From: Lepidurus packardi
Lineage: Eukaryota; Arthropoda; Branchiopoda; Notostraca; Triopsidae
Assembly (NCBI GenBank): GCA_023053545.1
Contig: JAKZAN010000002.1
Span: 12,644,790 to 12,708,789, forward strand
Reading direction: 5' to 3'
DNA: 64,000 nucleotides
Part shown: piece by piece, positions 36,661 to 46,055 of the stretch
Position numbering within the stretch: the first letter of the stretch is position 1
How the letters are laid out: every line of letters begins with the position of its first letter
Position numbers and translations under genes: made by a program
The notes under the pieces: model-generated
Database searches by the model: none
Told to the model about the DNA's origin: nothing
Seen by the model: the letters and a program-made list of their open reading frames with translations, nothing else

Positions 36661-36889
36661 TGAAGGCCTTACGCTTTGTATTGCAGAACTTTGATATATG
36701 TATTGTAGGATACGTTTTGTATTGCAGTATCTATTGGAAGATTCGTGAAAGTAAAGAACATTAGAATCAGGATGAGCGTTATTTGAAATTAGACAACTTG
36801 AAAGCGTATTATACTTCTTTTGACAACTTCATTAAGTGGAAGGAATGAGAACCTGTTTCTATACCCGTAGTTTTATCAGATTTACGAAC

Positions 36890-37050
36890 TAGAGCAAAAT
36901 GCTTAGGAGAAAGTTTTTTTTCAAATTTTCCTTTCTTTTTCAGTTAAACGACCTTTCTACATTTCAAGTTTACCTTGCCTTCTGCGGTCGGTCACTACCA
37001 AAACGTCCTTACTTCTGGATTATCATTCGTCCTATACTTCTACCGATCTT
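36890..37050 (+). pseudogene. Decayed P450 last exon in right arm
   Basis: Begins ATGCTTAGGAGAAAG and ends with the TTCTGGATTATCATTCGTCC stretch equivalent to the [12 protein letters not shown] coding region. Frame lost; closely similar to 34118-34262. Confidence 0.7.
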
Positions 37051-37495
37051 ATCTCAACGCTTCAACGCTTTGAGCGTTGAATAAAAAATTCACGATATCT
37101 ATCTGCCTATATTTTACTACAAAATAGATCCTTTCTAGTTTTGAAAAACGCCATATGATTTCATTCATAGAAAGTATCGTTCTTCAGTACCTAATCATGT
37201 ATTTTGCTTCTAGGAATAGTAAAAAAAAAATTGTAAAATTTTTATGTAAAAATTTTTTTGTAAAATAGTTATGGTTAAGTGTATTAATATAAATCTGTTA
37301 AGAAAATAAGTGCATAATTATACATAATATTATTAAAATACACATTCAAAATATTCTATAAAAATTACAAGGTTATTTAATCATAGTTTTGCTAATAGAT
37401 TTGAATCCTAAAAAATAAATTCTTTTCAAATTAGCCTGTTTAATTTATGTAGTGTGTGCTGCTGAGTGCTAATTCAATGTTAATTCACTACTCTT

Positions 37496-37514
37496 GTGAT
37501 TCTATAGGAATCAC
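37496..37514. promoter_or_regulatory. GTGATTC dyad upstream of gene K
   Basis: Identical to the copy at 34690-34708 (GTGATTC-TATAG-GAATCAC), about 475 bp upstream of the K start codon. Confidence 0.4.
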
Positions 37515-37970
37515 TTTCGCTTTTTTGCCTCTTTTTGCTGAATGTGCATAAAAGAATAACTGAAAAAAAACGAAAAGTCACTGGAGAATAATGATTTACC
37601 AGCGCTACACTAAAATGCTTTTAATGATTTTGATAATAGGTACGGAAATGCGAGGAAAAAATTTCACTTTCACTTCGAAAAAAGCATTGGTCGGGACGAC
37701 GTTTTGAAGAAGTGGACTAAAAACCATATTTACCCCCCAAAACCCTCCCGTCGATCCAGATCTAGGATTCCAGCCTAACACAAACATGTCACGGTACAGT
37801 GGAGGTACGATACCAAGGGTGTGGTTAGCTCCTTGACAGAGGAGTGTGAAGGAATTTTCGTTCCCTGAGAGTATAAAACTGGAAGGTCCAGTCCGAAACT
37901 ATCACACTTGAGCTTCCAGCTTCACCCAGCAAGCAACTCTCAAGCAAAGAAAATCCTTTCAAACCCAAAC

Positions 37971-38669
37971 ATGAAGGTAAGAGTGACTTTATAGAGAGTA
38001 ACTACGACTAAGAAGGTAAAGGCTAAATGTTGTATTTCATCTTAAAAAGGTCTTCTTGGTCCTCGCTTTTGTCGCAGCAGCCTCCGCCGTTGATGTGTAC
38101 AACAAGCAAACCTATGCCGCCCCGGCCTACGGTCCTTCCTACAAAGAGGCCTATGCCCCAGCTTACTACAACTACGACTGGGCCGTCAAGGATGACTACA
38201 GTTACGTGAACATGGGCCAGCAAGAGAGCCGCAATGGTGACAACACCAAGGGATCGTACTTTGTCGATCTCCCCGATGGTCGTCGCCAGGTAACATTTTT
38301 TCGGCTTGATTTGAACTATTTTTATTAACAATCGGCCTCTTTTCGTAGACTGTCAACTACTACGTCGATGGTTACAGCGGCTATGTTGCTGATGTCCAGT
38401 ACTCCGGTGACTACAAGGCGTACGCTCCCGCTACCTATGCCAAGCCCGCCTACCAACCCGCCTATCAACCCGCCTACAAACCCGCTGCCTACGTTGCCCC
38501 TGCTGTGTACGCACAACCCGCCTACAAACCCTCTTACCAACAACCCGCCTACGTTGCGCCCGTGGCATATCCCAAACCCGCTTACCAACCCGCTACTTAC
38601 GTCGCCCCTGTTACGTACCCCAAACCTGTTTACCAACAACCTGCCTATGTTGCCCCTACCAAATATTAA
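37971..38669 (+). CDS. Cuticle protein K, RR type with PAY-repeat tail
   Basis: Exons 37971-37976, 38050-38289, 38349-38669; 188 aa. The tail differs from I and J by KPSYQQPAYVAPVAYPKPAY followed by QPATYVAPVTYPKPVYQQ, ending VAPTKY. Exon 2 is the same length as in all long members (240 nt), so length variation is restricted to exon 3. Confidence 0.92.
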
Positions 38670-39183
38670 GAGAAAGATGTATGCTCTGTGAGCTTTGATT
38701 TTTCAGAATCTATATTATGTAATACATTAAAAAACAAAACATTATCTTGTCAATTAATTCTTTTACTTCCAAGAAAAAGACTCCCAAAAAGTCTCTTTCT
38801 AATCCGTTTCTGATCAGTTTTCTGGTAATAGTACTGAAGCTAGATTACAAGAAATCGTGTCTTTCATGAAATCTTTCATCAAATCCTATCTCTCGTACGG
38901 AATCTGTTTGAAATGTCTTTTGGGGATTTCTGGTTAACTTCTCATCGAAAATTGTAATTTGTTTTAATACTGGCAGGTGTTAAGATAGTACTGCTACAAC
39001 CGCATTATTCGTTACATGAATAGATGTTAAACCTAATTTCGACCTATATTTTTTTAAAGGAATAATACAAACAAGTTTTTCTTTATAAATAATGCTTTTC
39101 GATTGTATTTTTGTTCTTTTTTTTTTTTTTTTTGGTAACCAGAGTTGATTATACTATTTAACCAGGAAACCATTAGCAGTCGT

Positions 39184-39300
39184 GACTGAATAGATAAAGG
39201 AGAAGAATGCGAGTGATTTCTTGCACGTGTTCTTGGACAATGTAGTACCACACGATAAGACAAAACGTAAAAGAGAGATTTCTCCCTTTTACCGTTAGTG
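39184..39300 (+). pseudogene. Decayed P450 exon 6
   Basis: Reads ASDFLHVFLDN, then KREISPFYR, matching VSDFLHVFLDKMEQDE...RSTPFTG of P450-5 exon 6. It shows that the P450 ancestor of the arms resembled P450-5 more than P450-1 (which has [12 protein letters not shown]). The neighbouring units keep only the TCCCTTTTACCG end of this exon. Confidence 0.8.
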
Positions 39301-39769
39301 GTCACTAACCCAAACCGCTGCTCGTCGCGATTCTCCGGCTTGTCTGTAAAGCCCACTCGGTTCCCTTTTCAAAGCCAGAATGCGAACTAATAAAGTGCAT
39401 TGCACGAGTACCTATATGCATTATATGAGTACTTATGTACCGTGTACGGATACGCATATACCTTGTACAAGTATATACGTACATTGTACACATGATCGTG
39501 TGTACATTGTAATGAAGTAGTATAATTAGTACTTGTGTATGTACATATCTTTTATAAATGCTTACGTACATTGTATTAGATTAACTTAAGAAGTGCCTAT
39601 ATGTACTGGAGATTCGTGAAAGTTAAAGAACATTAGAATCAGGAAGAGCGTTATCTGAAACTAGATAACCTGAACGATTGTTATAGTTTTGTTGACTACT
39701 TCATTGAGTGGAAGGAAGGTTTAGAACCCGTTTCTAGAACGATATATTTATCCGGTTTAACGAACTGGA

Positions 39770-39905
39770 GTAAAATGCCTAGGAGAAACTTTTTCCAAAT
39801 TGGACTTTTCCTTTTTGGTTAAACGACCTTGCTACGTTTCAAGTTTACCTTGCCTTCTATGGACCATCCTTGCTTCTGGATTACCATTTGTCATATACCT
39901 CTAAC
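39770..39905 (+). pseudogene. Decayed P450 last exon
   Basis: TGCCTAGGAGAAAC then CCAAATTGGACTTTTCC (LAKIELFLF) and GCTACGTTTCAAGTTTACC (LLQQFKFT). This is the best preserved of the arm remnants, but an eleven-base shift removes the frame. Lies about 600 bp after the exon 6 remnant. Confidence 0.75.
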
Positions 39906-40639
39906 GATCTTATCTTTAACTTTGCGTGTTGAATTAGAAAATACGACATCTGTCTTGTCACTCAATCAATCTGTCTGTCTGTCAGTAATCCAAGTATCCT
40001 TGTTATACCCAACTATTGACTCCAAGCCGTTGTAAATACCCTGTTTAAAATATTATGTAAAAATTATGAGATTATGAAGTAAGATATTTTTTTGAAAAAA
40101 ATTTAGTGTTTCCAAATGAGGGCGTTTAATTTATGCAGTGAGTAATGCTGAGTGCTACTTCCATGTTAAATGTTGTGATTCTATAGGAATGACTTTCGCT
40201 TTTTGAAACTCTTTTTGGCGGCATGTGCACAAAAAACAACGGGAAAACACAGGAATAGCCAACGGAGAATAATGATATCCCCACGCTACACTACACTATT
40301 TTTAATGATTTTAAAAGACCGGTACGGAAAGGCGAAGAAAAAAATTCTACTTTCACTATGTCGAGACGACGTTTGAATAAGTTGACTAAAAGCGCTGAAT
40401 ACCTCCCAAACCGTCCCGTTGCTCCAGATCTAGGGTTCAAGCCTAATACAAACAGTCACGGTACAGTGGAGGTACGATACCAAGGGTGTGGTTAGCTCCT
40501 TGACAGAGGAGTGTGAAGGAATTTTCGTTCCCTGAGAGTATAAAGCTGGAAGGTCCAGTCCGAAAATATCATCACTTCAGCTTCGAGCTTCACCCAGCAA
40601 GCAACTTTCAAGCAAAGAAAATCCTTTACAAATCCCAAC

Positions 40640-41305
40640 ATGAAGGTAAGAGTGGCTTTAAAGAGAGTAACTACGACTAAGAAGGTAAAAGCTAATTGTT
40701 GTATTTCACCCTAAAAAGGTCTTCTTGGTCCTCGCTTTTGTCGCAGCGGCCTCCGCGGTTGATGTGTACAACAAGCAAACCTATGCCGCCCCGGCCTACG
40801 GTCCTTCCTACAAAGAGGCCTATGCCCCAGCTTACTACAACTACGACTGGGCCGTCAAGGATGACTACAGCTACGTGAACATGGGCCAGCAAGAAGCCCG
40901 CAATGGTGACAACACCAAGGGATCTTACTTTGTCGATCTCCCCGATGGTCGTCGCCAGGTAACATTTTTTCAGCTTGATTTGAAGTATTTTTATTAACAA
41001 TCGGGCTCTTTTCGTAGACTGTCAACTACGTCGTCGATGGTTACAGCGGCTATGTTGCTGATGTCCAGTACTCCGGTGACTACAAGGCGTACGCTCCCGC
41101 TACCTATGCCAAGCCCGCTTACCAACCCGCTGCCTACGTCGCTCCTGCTGTGTACGCACAGCCCGCCTACAAACCCGCTTACCAACAACCCGCCTACAAA
41201 CCCGCTGCCTACGTTGCACCCGTTGCGTACGCACAGCCCGCTTACCAACAACCCGCCTACAAACCCGCTTACCAACCCGCCTATGTTGCCCCCGCTAAGT
41301 ATTAA
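40640..41305 (+). CDS. Cuticle protein L, RR type with PAY-repeat tail
   Basis: Exons 40640-40645, 40719-40958, 41018-41305; 177 aa. TVNYVVDGYSGYVADV replaces TVNYYVDGY of the others, a change within the RR core. QQEARNGDN is shared with gene F. Tail: KPAYQPAAYVAPAVYAQPAY, KPAYQQPAYKPAAY, VAPVAYAQPAYQQPAY, ending APAKY. A second, intact terminal exon follows at 41765-42010 and could be spliced to exon 2 instead. Confidence 0.92.
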
Positions 41306-41764
41306 GAGAACCATGTGCTCTGTGAGCTCGAGACATGAAATGTTTAGATTTTTATAATACATTACAACACACAAATACCTTATGGCTACCGTTTCTTTAC
41401 TACTGAACTGCAGTACTCTCAAAGGTCTATCCATTCCTTACCTTACTTGTCATTGTTGCCGATAACCAGAAACATTGTGCGCTTTTATTGTAACAAATTC
41501 ACACACACTAACTTCACTTAGAAGCGTATTTTAGAATGCACAAAAATAAACTTAAATTCTACACCTGTGAATTTAAAGTGGCCGAATGGCTCACTCCCGC
41601 AGTGCTACCATACTGCGGGAAACAGAATCGGTACGAAGCCCCAATACTACAGCTTAACGCCACCTAGTTCTAACTGTAGTTGTATAGACTTAATACAACA
41701 TTTTCCAGAGATTTTACTCGCTTGATTCGGACTATTGTTATTAACAATCGGTCTCTTTTCTTAG
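41306..41764. other. Conserved non-coding block after gene L
   Basis: Includes the L 3' UTR (about 41306-41400), then a block shared with 20547-21002 in inverse orientation and with 45149-45500. Would be intronic for the alternative exon. Confidence 0.7.
41596..41619. other. Conserved hairpin, gene L copy
   Basis: Same 8-bp CCCGCAGT / ACTGCGGG stem as at 20691-20714; the loop is GCTACCAT. Followed 12-20 bp later by GGTACGAAGCC, which faintly resembles a tRNA B box. Confidence 0.75.
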
Positions 41765-42010
41765 ACTGTCAACTACTACGTCGATGGCTACAGCGGCTAC
41801 GTTGCTGATGTCCAGTACTCTGGTGACTACAAGGCGTACGCTCCCGCTGCCTATGCCAAGCCCGCCTACCAACCCGCCTACAAAACCGCTGCCTACGTCG
41901 CCCCTGCTGTGTACGCGCAGCCCGCTTACCAACAAGCCGCCTACGTTGCGCCTGTCGCATACCCCAATCCCGCTTACCAACCCGCCTATGCTGCCCCCGC
42001 TAAATACTAA
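41765..42010 (+). other. Lone intact cuticle terminal exon (possible alternative last exon of gene L)
   Basis: Acceptor TCTCTTTTCTTAG followed by 81 codons: TVNYYVDGYSGYVADVQYSG, then a PAY-repeat tail (KPAYQPAYKTAAYVAPAVY...) ending AAPAKY and a stop, no break. No exon 1 or 2 in between; the nearest donor in phase is exon 2 of gene L (ends 40958), which would give a 163-aa variant. Its own 3' UTR repeats the ATGCTCTGTGAGCTC motif of the real genes. Mirror image of 20379-20546. Confidence 0.75.
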
Positions 42011-42214
42011 CTACCAAGAGAAATGTATATGCTCTGTGAGCTCATATTGTGACGTGAAAACTTTATAATACATACAAAAGCAATAACTTGTTAACTGCTT
42101 TAATTCATTGAAGAAAAAAACTCGATAATAACTCGTATTTTTTCTACCGTGTAATCTTTTCTTTTGTATAGGAAACATACCTCTCTTTCAACTCACTCAC
42201 CTTCTTAATTTTAT

Positions 42215-42640
42215 TTAATTTAACCCGCGTAGGCTGACGCCTGTTGCGGTGAACGGTCGAATTTGTACATCAACGCAGTACACAATATACACTAAAGTCA
42301 AAATACCAAATGCACTGAAGGGAGTATGTACAGGGTACATTTGGGGGGGAGGGGGATAATGAGGGGGTGGTGGCTATTTACATATGCTTGGCCGCTTCCA
42401 TAAATTTAATGATAGATGGGAATAGCTTTGAGTTTGACAAAATTTCTTGAGGGTTGAAGTGCACTTTGTGCCTGCTTAAATCCCTGAGCAACATGGCTCT
42501 TTCCCTGTTCAAATTGCGACAATGGAATAACAAGTGGGAGAGATTTTGGAAAGAACGATCTTGGCAAGAACACCTGGCCGATGTCCCTTTACCAGTGCGC
42601 AGTAGGTAGGACTTCGTCGGGAAATGAGTTGTTCGTATCT
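42215..42640 (-). mobile_element. LINE retrotransposon, 3' coding end
   Basis: The minus strand reads CSCQDRSFQNLSHLLFHCRN followed by LNRERAMLLRDL and ends KFMEAAKHM: the C-x-C...H-x4-C type zinc knuckle at the C-terminus of I/Jockey-like LINE polyproteins. The 3' end carries GGCGTCAGCCTACGCGGG, the same tail style as the insertions at 12171 and 14478. 5'-truncated; no reverse transcriptase core remains. Confidence 0.7.
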
Positions 42641-42657
42641 AATGCTTTAGAGAAGCT

Positions 42658-42705
42658 AAGGCTAATGGTAAGCATTGAACACGTTCAAAGCTTACCATTA
42701 GCCTT
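42658..42705. repeat. 48-bp near-perfect palindrome
   Basis: AAGGCTAATGGTAAGC (42658-42673) and its exact reverse complement (42690-42705) enclose TTGAAC-AC-GTTCAA, itself an inverted repeat. Only the A/A pair between the two stems fails to match. Sits at the 5' border of the LINE fragment. Confidence 0.85.
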
Positions 42706-43464
42706 ATCCATTTGGTATATCAACTCATCGCACAGTGTATCTTTCTATGGATAAAACAGATTAGGAGGAATTCATAATTCTCGAAAAAATAAACTAAATC
42801 TATGAACGAAATTTTCTAGGAAAAGACTTTCGAAACTCACGCTTTTAATACTGTAAATTCCCAAGAAATACTTGTCAATCCAGAGAAAATACTGGACAGG
42901 AAAATACTGAATCTAGGTTTATTATACTGTGAAAAAAAGTACAATTTTTCACAGATTTTCTACGCCGCCTTTTTCACCACAAAGAAAATTTACCTGTTTA
43001 CACTCTTACATTCCGAGTGGAAAAAAATTTGCTTATCAAAATTTTTCAAATACTTTTAGGGTCCCGATATCCTCGCAGGACAGTTACGAGGGACTATATC
43101 TAAACCCTTTTTTTGGTGGAAACATCCTTCCATATCATTGCACAAAATAAAAAAACAATCTAGTACACTGCATTTTTGTATTTTGTGTGTAAATTTATAA
43201 TTAGCTACTTTTTTTCGCCAGTATAATAGTAAATTATTTGTTACATCCAACATGTAGTGAATTTTGAATAAAGATTAGAAGATTAGCAAGATTAGTGAAT
43301 TTTGAATAAAGATTAGAAAGATTAGAAGAATCTAAAATTCCGAAACCAACCAAGCTGAACGACTAGGCTGTTCGTGTATTACATCCTCTTTGATGACTTT
43401 GACAGGTGGTTCTTGTTTGAACCAGTTTTTACCCCTATTTTCTTAACCGGTTTAGGAAATACAG

Positions 43465-43585
43465 TATAATGCACAGGGAGAAAGTTTTCCTAAATTGGAC
43501 TTTTCCTTTGCCACTAAACGACCTTGCTACATTTCAAGTTTACATTGCGGGTCAGTCAACCGAACCTCTTCTTACTTCGGAAACA
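43465..43585 (+). pseudogene. Decayed P450 last exon upstream of gene M
   Basis: GCACAGGGAGAAAG, AAATTGGACTTTTCCTTTGCC and CTACATTTCAAGTTTACATTGC, then GGTCAGTCAACCGAACC (GQPKP). Here GQPTEP is still almost readable, so this copy decayed separately from those near 34 and 37 kb. Confidence 0.75.
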
Positions 43586-44480
43586 ATTCCTTTGTCTTGA
43601 AAGCTTCTTAGTAATACTTTTTAAATCTTAACATTAAGTTCCCAAATCGTGAAATGAAATATAATAGTAAAATCTATCAAATCTAATCTAATCTATTGTT
43701 TACTTTTTGGAGGATGTTTTGGGACTATTCTCATTGCAGTTAATTATTCTAAATATACCAAATATATTAAACATACGTACATGATTTTATCAGAAATATT
43801 TCATTTCAAAATTCGTTGAAACGAACCGAAGTGACATTATTTATGGAATATATTTAAACTAAAAAAATACCACTTTTTAAATGTAAATTTTAAACTTTGA
43901 CAGACTAAATGTCGATTTTCAATTTGGTTTCATTTTCTTTTAGAATAAAGTTTGTGGAAGAGTTATAAAAGAAAAACGAAGAATGGCAAAGTAAAATATT
44001 CCAAGATTGGAATTCTGTTGGCAACTTTCGCTTTCGACTTTATCTACCTTCGATATGTGTATAAATAAGGAAAAAAACATGGAATTTCACAAATACTGTC
44101 TAACTGTCGAGTTTAATAATACCCAGGCTAAAAGCTTGGCTCTTAAAAAACCGGTACTACGCAACTAACACTTTCACTAGAAATAACGCATGGGAGGAGG
44201 AAGTTGAATAACTCGACTAGAAAGAACGAAGCCCCTAACCGTCCCCTTGCTCTAGTTATAAGGTTTAAGTCACTAAGAAAAGCTTTTCCACGCTACGGTG
44301 GACTTAGACCAAGGGTGTGGTTATCTCGTAACAAGGAGTATGAGGCAATTAGGTTGCCCTCCGACTCAGTTTCTCTCGGCTATAAAAACGGAAGGTCCAG
44401 TCCGAAAATATCATCACTTCAGCTTCTAGCTTCATCCAGCAAGCAACTCTCAAGCAAAGAAAATCCTTTCAAACCCAAAC

Positions 44481-45148
44481 ATGAAGGTAAGCGTGACTTT
44501 AAAGAGAGTAACTACGACTAAGAAGGTAAAGGCTAATTATTGTATTTCATCCTAAAAAAGGTCTTCTTGGTCCTCGCTTTGGTCGCAGCGGCCTCCGCGG
44601 TTGATGTGTACAACAAGCAAACCTATGCCGCCCCGGCCTATGGTCCTTCCTACAAAGAGGCCTATGCCCCAGCTTACTACAACTACGACTGGGCCGTCAA
44701 GGATGACTACAGCTACGTGAACATGGGCCAGCAAGAGAGCCGCAATGGTGACAACACCAAGGGATCGTACTTTGTCGATCTCCCCGATGGTCGTCGCCAG
44801 GTAACATTTTTTCGGCTTGATTGGAACGATTTTTTATTAACAATCGGCCTCTTTTCGTAGACTGTCAACTACTACGTCGATGGCTACAGCGGCTATGTTG
44901 CTGATGTCCAGTACTCTGGTGACTACAAGGCGTACGCTCCCGCTGCCTATGCCAAGCCCGCTTACCAACCCGCTGCCTACGTCGCTCCTGCTGTGTACGC
45001 ACAGCCCGCCTACAAACCCGCTTACCAGCAACCCGCCTACAGACCGGCTGCCTACGTTGCCCCCGTTGCGTACGCACAGCCCGCTTACCAACAACCCGCC
45101 TACAAACCCGCTTACCAACCCGCCTATGTTGCCCCCGCTAAGTATTAA
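44481..45148 (+). CDS. Cuticle protein M, RR type with PAY-repeat tail
   Basis: Exons 44481-44486, 44561-44800, 44861-45148; 177 aa. Signal peptide MKVFLVLALVAAASA (Leu for Phe in the core). The tail matches gene L in length and order apart from RPAAYVAPV for KPAAYVAPV. The promoter is different from J-L: GGCTATAAAAACG at 44389-44401. Outermost gene of the right arm. Confidence 0.92.
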
Positions 45149-46055
45149 GAGAACCATGTGCTCTGTGAGCTCGAGGCATGAAATGTTTAGATTTTTATAA
45201 TACATGACAAACACAAATATGGCTATCGTTTCTTTACTACTGAACTGCGGTACCCTAAAGGTCGGTAAAGGTCTATCAATCCCTTACCTTACTTTTCATT
45301 GTTTCCGACAACCAGAAGCATTTTGCACTTTTATTCTAACAAATTCACACGCACTAATTTCACTTTGCAGCGTATTTTAGAATGCAAGAAAATAATTTAA
45401 ATTCTACAACTCTAAATCTAAACAAATGGCCGAATGGCTCACTCCCGCAGTGCTGCCGTACTGCGGGAAACAGAAGCGGTACTAACCCGCAATGCTGCAG
45501 CTTAACGCCATCTAGCCAACGGCCATACAACGCAGAATGTACCCAGACTCGTCAGATCTTTATCGACACCTAGTTCTAACTGTTGTATAGACACTGTCCT
45601 TACATCAGAGTATACTGTAGAAAAAGTAGCACTAGCGTATTTTGACCACAACAATGGCGTCAATTAGCTTATATTAGTTTCTGTTTGCAAGGTGTTGCTT
45701 TCTATTACTTGATTTAAGTTAGGTTTTGATTTGAAATAATAAGGCAAAAATGCTCACTCCCAAAAGTACAAGAGTTGATCTTAAAAATGATTTAAAGTTA
45801 CTTTTCAAACAGATTTTCTACTATTTCAAAACTTTCAAGTGAGCTCTACAACGTTTTCCTAAAAAGGATCTGGCAACGCTGCCTCACAATAGCCTTCGGA
45901 CTGTTGCCAAGCCTTCAACAACAGCACACGGCCAGTGTTTACGTTCTAACGTTGGAGTGGAATTTCCTTGCGTGAAGTAACAATCACACCAACAAAAGTT
46001 CCCGTTTTCCCCCATAATTTTCGCCGTAATTCGCGTTGAAACAAGTAAATAGACT
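45149..46055. other. Spacer between gene M and EXD3
   Basis: To about 45500 it matches the block after gene L, with hairpin at 45444-45467. It then diverges before the position where a second terminal exon would lie, and none is found. From about 45600 the DNA is unique and becomes the EXD3 promoter. Confidence 0.7.
45444..45467. other. Conserved hairpin, gene M copy
   Basis: CCCGCAGT / ACTGCGGG stem with loop GCTGCCGT. The loop has changed at one position relative to the left arm while the stem is unchanged. Confidence 0.75.

Larger units (their letters stand above)
35843..37970. other. Spacer between genes J and K
   Basis: Same layout as the I-J spacer but with the tandem repeat strongly expanded (36265-36660), then a decayed P450, AT-rich DNA, the dyad at 37496-37514 and the K promoter (TATAAA at 37872-37877). 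Confidence 0.7.
38670..40639. other. Spacer between genes K and L
   Basis: More diverged than the preceding spacers. Holds two P450 remnants (39184-39300 and 39770-39905), a T-run at 39117-39134, an unexpanded TGTAC region (39380-39570), a damaged dyad (40174-40193) and the L promoter with TATAAA at 40539-40544. Confidence 0.65.
42011..44480. other. Spacer between gene L exon 3b and gene M
   Basis: Largely unlike the other spacers. Holds a LINE fragment (42215-42640), a near-perfect palindrome (42658-42705), AT-rich DNA with no clear content from 42710 to 43450, a decayed P450 exon (43465-43585), more AT-rich DNA, and the M promoter with TATAAA at 44391-44396. Confidence 0.65.

Noticed and set aside
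36144..36764. 206-aa open frame rich in YIMLYFVHYVV and CTLCCTL
   Set aside because: It is a translation of the 19-bp tandem repeat; the mirror copy at 22825-23534 gives similar frames in several phases. No family resemblance and no conserved start.
41037..41357. Pro/Thr-rich frames (MVTAAMLLMSST..., PTNPLPT) across cuticle exon 3
   Set aside because: Out-of-frame reading of the same coding exon; the true frame has the RR domain and correct splice phase.
41580..41650. tRNA gene
   Set aside because: Only one stem and a weak B-box-like sequence are seen; no acceptor stem or T-arm can be drawn.
44204..44521. 105-aa open frame over the gene M promoter
   Set aside because: Spans the TATA box and the two-codon exon of M, ends in intron 1, and has no counterpart in I-L.
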